A stretch of DNA of 64,000 nt from Achatina immaculata (taxonomy: Eukaryota; Mollusca; Gastropoda; Stylommatophora; Achatinidae), in NCBI GenBank assembly GCA_009760885.1, contig CM019693.1, forward strand, positions 50,920,596 to 50,984,595. The letters run 5' to 3'. The notes under the pieces were generated by a model. It was not told the DNA's origin. It saw nothing but the letters and a program-made list of their open reading frames with translations, and searched no databases. Made by a program: the position numbers and the translations under genes. Within the stretch, counting starts at the first letter, position 1, and every line of letters begins with the position of its first letter. Of this stretch, positions 55,756-64,000 are shown one piece after another.

Positions 55756-57719
55756 CAGGTAGATGAGACTCATTAGTCTTGGTTGGTAGCTCATCTAAGA
55801 GAGGGAAATTTCAAACCCCCTGCTTCCTTGTAGGGTAGCTCTGACCAGAGTCAAAGGCTAGTGGAGTAAACCATAAACAAACCGGTGGAAGGCAAGGAGA
55901 AACCAACACTGTATATTCCCAGGAACAATCATGACAGTCCACAGTTCTTTGAATCATAATGATGTTAATGGGTGTTCCAGTGGAACCACCTCGTCTGGTG
56001 GGGACTATCACGCAAGACAGGTGACACCAGATCATCATCCAACTGGTGCATGCAAAGAAAACACAAGTAACACCACAATAATTGCAACATGGAACATTAG
56101 AACACTAACAGAATTTGGAAAACTGGGAAACATCGAATAAGAAATGAAAAGAATAGAAATTAATATCCTTGGTTTATGTGAAATGAGATGGACTGGAGCA
56201 GGAAGCAGAGATCATAAAGACTTCAGAGTAATATATTCCAGGGGAAACCAGTGTAGAAATAGAGTTGGCATAATATTATATAAGAATACAGGAAGAGTCA
56301 CAAAAGGTTTCTGATGCATATCGGACAGAATGTTAATAATTAAATTACAGGGCCACCCAGTAGACACAAATCTCATCCAAGTGTATGCACCAACTTCAGA
56401 AAGCTATGATGATGAGATAAAAGAATTTTACATCAGTCTGGACATGGCAGTGAAACAGTGCAAACCATAGGAAGTAAACTTTGTGCTGGGTGATTTAAAC
56501 ATGAAAGTAGGGACTGACCAAGACAATGGAGCTACTGGCAAGTATGAACTAGGAATCTGAAACAAAAGAAGAGAGATGCTGATTGAGTGGGCAGAAAAGA
56601 ATAAAATGATAATAGGAAATAATTGGTTTCAACAGCACCCAAGGCGACTATGGACATGGAAACCCCAAATAATAACATACAAAACCAGATAGATTACATT
56701 ATGATCAACAGAAGATTCAGGAACTCACCAATATCTGTGAAAACAAGACCAAGTGCAGACTGCAACATTGACCACATCCTAGATGTAGGAAAAGTGAGAA
56801 TCAGGGTATAGAGTTTAAAGGCAGCAGCTAAAAACAAAGAACGAGATAGAGAGCTGTTACAGAAAGATAAAGCAACACAAGAACAATATAGGGCCATAGT
56901 ACATAATAGGTATAATGCTATAGAGAAGATTGAAACGATTGATGAACGATGGAATAAAGACTATTCAGCAAACGTCTATCGAAATCCTACTTCCAAATAA
57001 ACTAAACGCTAAACAGGGGTGGATGACAGAAGAAATTTTGCAACTAATGGATCAGAGAAGAAGACTTAAGGAAAATAAAGATGAATATGACAAAATAAAT
57101 AAAGAAATAAGACACAAATGCAATAAAGCTAAAGAATAGTGGCTAAATAAGAAATGTAATGAAATAGAGACACACCAGCATGGAAACGCAAGAGATATGT
57201 ACTAACAAATAAAAGCATTAAACAAAAGGCCATACCACAAGACTGGTTGCCTGAAGTCAGAGGAGGGGCATACAATAATGGACAGAGATGAAATAATGGC
57301 ATGATGGTGCAAATACCTTGGAGAACTCTATGAGGACAATAGAAGTGAAATAGATATATGAAATAATAATAAAGGGCCTCACATATTAAAAGCAGAAGTG
57401 GAAGAAGCCATCAAACACATGAAGAACAACAAAGCACCAGGACCAGACAAAATCACCAAGGAAGAATTGGAAGCATTAGGAGAGTTTGGCATAGAAATAA
57501 TTACCAGATTGCTGAATGGCATCAATAACAGTAACTATGTCTGGTCAGGCCTTTTGCAACCAGTTTTTATTGCCCCTACCAAAGAAACAATGTGCAGTTC
57601 AGTATGAGCTATGTTACCAAAATCCTGCTTCGTGTTGTCATGAGAAGAGTCAGGGGCAAAATAAAACCATAAATCATCGAAGAACAGTGTGGCTGCATCG
57701 AAGGAAAAGGCACAAGTAA
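55756..57719 (+). mobile_element. RTE-like family C, 5' UTR, EN and start of RT
   Basis: A ~200-bp 5' leader precedes an endonuclease in broken frames: TIIATWNIRTLTEFGKLGNI (56080), ILGLCEMRWTGAGSRDHKDF, IQVYAPTSESYDDEIKEFY, FVLGDLNMKVGTD, then QQHPRRLWTWK and ADCNIDH. The RT start KNNKAPGPDKITKEELEALG (57420) and EEQCGCIEGKGTS (57680) follow. It is cut at 57719 by a family B insertion. A C-type RT segment resumes at 63567, with about 70 bp lost in between. Confidence 0.82.
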
Positions 57720-59083
57720 TCATCATCATCAGGTGCCGTGCTGACTGGCATTGGTTATTGTGCTCCTCCAGAGTACACGATCCTTCATGCAGGCCATCAG
57801 CTCAGTTGGTGATCTCCTCTCACACCATCCCGTCAGACTGTCCAGTATCAGTTCTCTTGGTCTTTCTCTTGATCTTCTTCCTTCTATTTTTCCTGTTGTT
57901 ATAATATTTTCAGTGCCTCCTCTTATCATTGCATGTCCTATGAAAGTACATTGTCTCTCTTATTTTTTTGACAAGATTTTTTTTGTCTCTCCAGCTCTTC
58001 TCATACATTCTTTGTTAGTTATTTTTGCTGTCCAGGGGATTCATAACATTCTTCTAATAAACCACATTTCTACTGCTTCCAGTGACTTTTGTGCAGACCT
58101 TCCTATTGTCCATGATTCATTTCCATATAACAAGATAGCTTCAATATAGCTTTTTAGGACTCATTTTCTAATATTCATTGATAAGGATGTGTTGGATAAT
58201 ATGTTTCTCATTCTCTGAAATGCAGTCTTTGTTTGGCCTATTCTGTTCCTAATTTCTGTTCTGCATTTCCTGTCTGAAATTATTACTGCTCCAAGGTATT
58301 TGAATTTCTGCACCTGCTTTAGAATAGTTCCATTTAATTTTATACTGCATTTTGGTGGATTCTGTTTCTTACATATAACCATAGTCCCTGTCTTTTTGAT
58401 GTTCAAAGTAAGGCCTTTCTGTTCACTTTCTTTGGCGACTTTATCCAAGAGATTTTGCAGATCTTGTTGGTTCTCAGCTATCAGTACTGTGTTGTCAGCA
58501 TACCGAAGGTTATTAATATTGTATTCTCCAATTTTTATGCCTGGTTCTGTAATGATCGTTCTTAGAATATTCTTGCTATACAGAGAAAAAAGGTCTGGAG
58601 ATAGTACACATCCTTGTCACATCCCTTGTTTTATTGGTTGATATTTTCCAGTTCTGTTTTCAACTTGAATTGCTGCTTCTTGCTGCCAGTATAGATGTTT
58701 TACAATCCTCAGGTCTTTACTGTCTATATTGATATCTTGAAGCATTTTAATAACCTCATAATGTTTCACCTTGTCGAATGCCTTGGTGTAATCAATGAAG
58801 TATAAGAAGAAATCTTTTTGTACTTCTAAAGCTCATTCTGTTAGTGTTCGTAAAGCATAAATGCTATTTCCATTTTTATCTTTTTCCTTGTTCTCATAAT
58901 GATTCTCAGAAGTAGCTTTGTTATGTGACATGAGAGGCTGATAGTCCGGTGGTCATCATATTCCTTTGCACCTAGTTTCTTTGGTAGTGCTGTAAACATG
59001 GATTTAAGCAAGTCACTGGGCATATAACCACTGTTGTAAATGTCATTCAGTAACTTGGTTATTATTTTTATTTCTATCTCCTC
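57720..59083 (-). mobile_element. RTE-like family B (second level in stack), 3' part
   Basis: The reverse-complement family B copy starts at its (GAT)n tail (57720-57733). It includes [36 protein letters not shown] (58370) and the YADN/YADD region (58500). It reaches the [17 protein letters not shown] block, where it is cut by the family A insertion. It resumes at 62142. Confidence 0.9.
59076..59083. repeat. target-site duplication of the family A copy, left
   Basis: ATCTCCTC here and at 62142-62149 bracket the family A element. The duplicated bases belong to the interrupted family B sequence. Confidence 0.75.
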
Positions 59084-62000
59084 CCAAGCAGCAATCATGG
59101 AAAGTCAAATAGGAAAAAGATCTGGTGGTGAGTCCCCCAGGCCAGATAGATCTAATTTTAACACTGGGCAAGAGTGTGAGGCAGAGGTCGGTACTAGTAA
59201 TTGTGATGACGGACAAAATCCTGATGGTGTTACCAAGGAAAACCCCTGTATCAAACTAAAAAGAAAAATAAGAGTAGGAACATGGAATGTAAGAAGTATA
59301 TATGAGGGAAAATATCAAATAATAAGTGACGAGATGAAAAGAACGCGGATACACATTTTGGGAATCTGCGAACATCGATGGAAAGGATCAGGACACTTTA
59401 AGAGCGAGAATGATAATATATTTATATATTCTGGCGGAGAAGTAGGAGGAAAGAATGGAGTGGCTTTTTATTTGGATAAATCAACATCAAAAGCATTACT
59501 AGGCTACAATCCAGTAAGTGATAGAATCCTAACAATCAGACTTAAGGGCATTCCTAGAAATGTAACAGTCATCCAGGTATATGCACCTACATCAGCAGCA
59601 GAAGAAGATGAAGTAGAACATTTTTATAACACACTGCAAACGACAATAGACCAGGTACGGAAAAATGATATTGTATTTATAATGGGTGATTTTAATGCAA
59701 AAATTGGTACAGAAAGAGCAGAAGATGAAGGACATGTTGTAGGGAAATTTAGCATAGGACACAGAAATGAGGCAGTTGACAATCTAATGGCGTTTTGCAT
59801 GGAAAATGAGCTAATGATCGCTAACACACTTTTTAAACAACATCCAAGAAGACTTTACACATGGACATCACCTGATGGGAAAACCAGGAATCAAATAGAT
59901 TACATTTTAGTGCAGAGAAGGTGGAGGTCAAGCATAACATCAACAAAAACTTTACCAGGTGCTTATTGTGACACGGACCATGAGTTATTAATAGCAGACA
60001 TGAAGATAAAGATAAAAAAGATAGTTATGGGATCAAGACCACTCCGCTTTGACCTTACAAATATACCAGAACAATACGGTATAGAAGTGAAGAACCGTTT
60101 CGAAATTCTGATGGCTGTACAGGAAGAGATGACACCAGATGAATTGGCTACGCAGGCCAAAGATATCTTAGTAACAACAGCTAAAGACATGGTTCCAGTA
60201 AAGAAAACACAAAAGAATAAATGGATCACAGAAGGTACACTAGAACTGATAAAACAATGTAGAGAAATGAAGACGCAATGGAGAGTGACAAACAACAACA
60301 AAGATAAATATAAAACTTTAACAAAAGAAGTACGAAGAAACATAAGAAAAGACAAAAAACAATACATACAAGATTGTTGTGAAAGAATAGAAGAACATCA
60401 GAAGTGTAGAAGAGATAGTGAAATGTTTAAAGAAATGAAGACATTGACGAGAAATGTCACACCTAAGCTAAATGTAATTTGTGATGAGATGGGGAATACC
60501 CTGACAGAGACAGAGGAAATTCTAGAAAGATAGAAGGAATATTGCAAAAGAATGTATGAAACAACCGACTGTGGAAGCAGAAATCAACAGTGTGAATTAT
60601 TGGAGGAGAAAGAACCCGAGCCGACAATGGAAGAAGTTTTATGGGCAATAAAGAATCTGAAAAATGGTAAATCACCAGGATGTGATGAGATAACAGCTGA
60701 ATTTATTAAAGCAGGAGGAAAGGAGTGTGCAACAATCTATCATGCACTATGTGAAAAGATATGGCATTCAGGTATTTGGCCAAAAGAATGGAAAAGAACT
60801 GTATTCATACCACTGCCAAAAAAGGGTAACCTGAAATTATGCACAAACTACAGAACTGTTGCCCTGATTAGTTATGCCAGTAAAATTCTGTTAAAAATCA
60901 TAATGGGTAGACTTCGAAAGAAAATAGAAGAAGAAGTCAATATGGTCCAAGCTGGCTTCAGGCAAGGAAGAGGATCAAGAGATCATATATTCAATCTAAG
61001 ATTAATAATAGAGAAATGCAGGGAGTTTAATGTGAATCTATATTTATCCTTTATAGACTACTCAAAGGCATTTGATTGTGTACAACACCAGAAACTTTGG
61101 GAAATAATGGAAAAAATGGGATTTCCAACACATTTGATACAATTAACATCACTGCTGTATCTAGACCAACAAGCAGCAGTAAGAATAAATGGTGAAACAA
61201 CAACTTGGTTTGACATAAAACAAGGGGTCCGTCAGGGGTGCATATTGTCACCCTACTTATTTAACTTGTATACTGAAAATATAATGAGTAATGTTAGAGA
61301 AGATGTAGACAAAGAATATTACGATGCCTTAACAGTTGGAGGTTATGAAATACCAGAGATTAGATATGCTGATGACACAGTATTGCTGTCCACAACACAG
61401 GAAGGAATGGGAAAACTAATTATGTCAGTCCGCAAGAACAGCGAAGAGCAGAACCTCTATCTTAATGCAAAGAAAACTAAAGTGATGACAACTGACAAAA
61501 CAAACAAGGCAACTGAAATATGTATCAATGAGGAAAAACTGGAAGAAGTGGAGAGTTTTGAATATCTTGGATCACTACTAACTAATAATGGAGATACAAT
61601 GAGGGAAATTAAAAGGAGGACATCTATTGCTCTTTAGAAAGTAAAACAAATAAAGATTCTGTGGAGAGGAGCAGACAGAACCACAAAAATAAGATTTTTA
61701 AGGGCATGTATTTTTCCCATCGCAACATATGCCTGTGAGACCTGGACACTTAACAAAACAGCTGAGAAACACATAAATGCCTTTGAGTGTAAATGCTATA
61801 GAAGAGTTCTCCAAATATCGTGGGACACAAAAAAGAACAAATATATCTATACTACAAGAGCTTAATATTGAAGAAGGCTGGCTAGTAAAGAGGATTAAAG
61901 AGAGAAAACTTAAATATTTTGGACACATTAAACGTCATGATAATTTAGGGAAGACCGTATTGGAAGGATACATAATGGGAAAAAGAAAAAGAGGAAAACG

Positions 62001-62141
62001 AAGATGGCTGCAAGACATCGTTGATGATCTGGAAATGGATGCAGCAGCAGCAGGCCATCTTGCTCACAACCGAGAGGCCTACAGGAGTGCTGTTTGGGAG
62101 GCAAAGTTCCGCAAGGGACATGCAAAGGAATGAATGAATGA
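59084..62141 (+). mobile_element. RTE-like family A, almost complete copy
   Basis: A 3.06-kb element with an 8-bp target duplication and a (TGAA)n tail. It carries an N-terminal leader, AP endonuclease, reverse transcriptase and C-terminal domain, with only about three lesions over roughly 1,000 codons. It is the reference for the many family A fragments in this window and is probably the youngest insertion in the 55-64 kb stack. Confidence 0.93.
59097..62133 (+). pseudogene. family A endonuclease-reverse transcriptase, three lesions
   Basis: The start is taken at ATG 59097 (MESQIGKRSGG), since earlier codons belong to interrupted family B sequence. EN motifs: TWNVRSIYEGK (59283), ILGICEHRW, VIQVYAPTSA, FIMGDFNAKIG, LYTWTSPDGKTRNQIDYIL, CDTDHELL. 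RT motifs: [77 protein letters not shown]. The C-terminal part ends KFRKGHAKE. Lesions against the other copies: TGG-to-TAG near 60532, CAG-to-TAG near 61635, and one extra G near 61832 (GTGGGACAC versus ATGGACAC). Confidence 0.92.
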
Positions 62142-62656
62142 ATCTCCTCTAGCACCTCTATTTCTTCTTTTGTTATATTATCAGGTCCAGTCGCTTTTCC
62201 TTTCTTCATATGTTTGATGGCATCTATGATTTCATCTTCAAGTATTGGTGGTCAATCACAGTTTTCAGTATCTGGTGTTAATTCTGGTCTTTCTCCTCCA
62301 TATAGCTCACCGATGTACTCTGTCCACCTGTCCACAATGTCTTCTTTTCCCATTAACATTTTATCTTCTTTTGATTTCAGGCATCCTATGGTATATTTTG
62401 TTTTCTTGCCTGTGAGTTCATTAATTTGTTTGTGCATGTTTTTGCTGTCTTTATTATGAAAGTCCTCTATTTGTCTGCACTTCCTATAACCACACTTCCT
62501 TTGCTTCTCTGCATTTGCATCTTATTTCTTTATTTATCTTGCTATACTTTTCTTGGTTATTTTTACTCCTCCTTCTCTTGTCCATCAGTCCTAAGATGTT
62601 ATCTGTCGTCCATTTATTTTTAGAGGCTTCTTTTTTCGGTGGTATTATCTCCTTAA
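62142..62656 (-). mobile_element. RTE-like family B (second level in stack), middle part
   Basis: Continues from 59083 on the minus strand: [20 protein letters not shown], then [20 protein letters not shown] (62320), INELTGKKTKYTIGCLKS, and a RRRSKNNQEKYSKINKEIRC region. Interrupted at 62657 by family D. Confidence 0.9.
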
Positions 62657-62879
62657 TCCCAAAACAAGCTATCAAGTGGAACACAACAGGCCGAAGAAAA
62701 AGGGGCAGACCGCGTGAAACTCTGAAGAGAACATTATTAAGAGAGGCCAAGTTAACAGGCATAAAATCCTTTGTTGAGGTTGAAAGACTCGCCGAAGACA
62801 GGAAAAATTGGCGAACTACTTTGCGAGCCCTATGTGACGTCTAACGGCACGGGAAGGATATAAGATAAGATAAGATAAG
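62657..62879 (+). mobile_element. RTE-like family D 3' fragment nested in family B
   Basis: A 223-bp insertion flanked by the 13-bp ATTATCTCCTTAA (62644-62656 and 62880-62892). It encodes [38 protein letters not shown] and [12 protein letters not shown], then ends in (ATAAG)n. Its coding part is in one open frame with no lesion, so it looks young. Confidence 0.93.
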
Positions 62880-63534
62880 ATTATCTCCTTAACAGTTTGG
62901 TGGATAGAATCTCTTAACATTACCCATTGTTTATCTATGCTATTTATCTTTGCTATTGCATTGTATCTATTTGTTATGATAACTTTGTATTATTCTCGCA
63001 GTTCTTGGTAATTTTTAAGGAGTTCTGTATTCAGTTTGATGTTTCTATCTTTTCTGCATGCTTTCTTTAGCTTTATTCTAATTTTTCCACAGAGTGGGTC
63101 TTGGTCACTATTGCAGTCGACTCCTGGCATGGTTTTTGTTGTCAGTAAAGCATTCTGGAATCGTTTGTTGATTAATATGTAGTCTGTCTGATTACAAGTC
63201 TTTTTGTCTAGACTGCACCACATTGCCAGTCTTCGAGGATGTTGTTTAAACTAGGTGTTTCCTACAACCATGCTGTGTATTCTTGCCCATTCAATTAATT
63301 TATAACCTCTGTCATTCCTCTCCCCCAGTCCATAGTCACCAACGATGTCTAAAGTTCTTCCTTTACCAACTTTGGCATTAAAATCTCCCATGACTATGGT
63401 AACTTCATGTGAATTTGTGTGTTTTAGTGCTGTCTCTATGTCATTATAAAATAGCTGTACATCTTCTTCAGAACTTTTCAGATGTTGGAGCGTACAGTTA
63501 TATAATATTTATATTTATTGGTTGTCCAATAGTA

Positions 63535-63535
<1 letters not shown>
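62880..63535 (-). mobile_element. RTE-like family B (second level in stack), EN part
   Basis: Minus-strand EN sequence: [34 protein letters not shown] (His of the SDH motif changed to Gln), [10 protein letters not shown], and PTSEKF near 63480. It stops near 63535, at the same part of EN where the 37051 copy begins to degrade. Confidence 0.87.
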
Positions 63536-63539
<4 letters not shown>

Positions 63540-63565
<26 letters not shown>

Positions 63566-63566
63566 T
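63540..63566. repeat. (TA)n microsatellite
   Basis: About 13 TA dinucleotides between the family B and family C segments. Confidence 0.95.
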
Positions 63567-63763
63567 ATGCTTCATAGACTACTGTAAAGCATTCGATAAA
63601 GTGAGACACACAGAAATGATAAGAATGCTGGAAGACATCAACATAGATGTGAAAGATCTGAAACTCATCAAAAACATATACTGACAATATTCAGCAGCAG
63701 TGAAGGTTGAGAACCAGATAGGAACATTCCAAGACATAAAATTGGGAGTGAGACAAGGATGTG
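63567..63763 (+). mobile_element. RTE-like family C, RT segment
   Basis: Reads [39 protein letters not shown], a stop, then VENQIGTFQDIKLGVRQGCV. It is the expected continuation of the family C copy cut at 57719. It ends abruptly at the QGC motif, where family A sequence begins. Confidence 0.82.
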
Positions 63764-64000
63764 TTTTTCCCATCGCAACATATGCCTGTGAGACCTGGAC
63801 ACTTAACAAAACAGCTGAGAAACACATAAATGCCTTTGAGTGTAAATGCTATAGAAGAGTTCTCCAAATATCGTGGGACACAAAAAAGAACAAATATATC
63901 TATACTACAAGAGCTTAATATTGAAGAAGGCTGGCTAGTAAAGAGGATTAAAGAGAGAAAACTTAAATATTTTGGACACATTAAACGTCATGATAATTTA
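63764..64000 (+). mobile_element. RTE-like family A segment identical to 61711-61947
   Basis: All 237 bases to the window edge match 61711-61947, including the extra G that frameshifts that copy (63883 region). It starts mid-domain, at [20 protein letters not shown], directly fused to the family C QGCV motif, with no tail or target duplication at the left edge. Confidence 0.93.

Noticed and set aside
59040..59096. In-frame ATG at 59040 as the start of the family A protein
   Set aside because: The first 14-15 codons are antisense of the interrupted family B element; the native start is better placed at 59097.
1..64000. Endogenous virus or LTR retrotransposon
   Set aside because: No protease, integrase, envelope, capsid or long terminal repeats seen; all RT sequences are non-LTR type, and the Penelope-like element shows only an endonuclease.

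Overview
This window is animal nuclear DNA. It is AT-rich, has spliced genes with GT-AG introns, and is full of non-LTR retrotransposons, mariner/Tc1/pogo DNA transposons, a Penelope-like element and minisatellites. The repeat mix and protein similarity suggest an invertebrate, perhaps a lophotrochozoan such as a gastropod mollusc, but I cannot fix the species.

The one host gene I recognise is a SARM1 orthologue (tir-1 in nematodes, Ect4/dSarm in flies) on the + strand. Eleven exons between 13247 and 54953 can be read. They comprise a novel N-terminal exon, six ARM-repeat exons, one SAM1 exon, one SAM2 exon and two TIR exons. Every donor is GT, every acceptor is AG, and all ten junction phases match. 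Both ends of the gene are missing: the upstream start exon(s), and the downstream exon(s) that should carry the catalytic TIR glutamate. SARM1 is the NAD+-cleaving executioner of programmed axon degeneration and an innate-immune TIR protein.

Layout. 1-13.2 kb: retroelement debris, a 50-bp minisatellite, and a 42-bp minisatellite split by later insertions, including a pogo-like transposon that itself hosts a 1.3-kb retroposon with a 12-bp target duplication. 13.2-16.5 kb: SARM1 N-terminal and first ARM exons. 16.5-24 kb: intron with a mariner and a four-level nest of elements. 24-33.5 kb: ARM exons with more insertions. 33.5-49.7 kb: Tc1, RTE-like elements, several large minisatellites, the SAM exons and an RNase H-bearing LINE. 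49.7-55 kb: TIR exons, a minisatellite and a 1,019-bp tandem duplication. 55-64 kb: a nested stack of RTE-like elements of four families (called A, B, C and D here), including an almost intact family A copy.

The most unusual signal is that two SARM1 exon-intron junctions have each been amplified into a minisatellite whose unit contains the exon end plus its 5' splice site. One array has 15 GTGAGT donors after the N-terminal exon, the first ten in the same phase. The other has roughly 38-40 units, most with an AAG|GTAAC donor, after the first TIR exon. Nothing here resembles a prokaryotic system, CRISPR array or endogenous virus.
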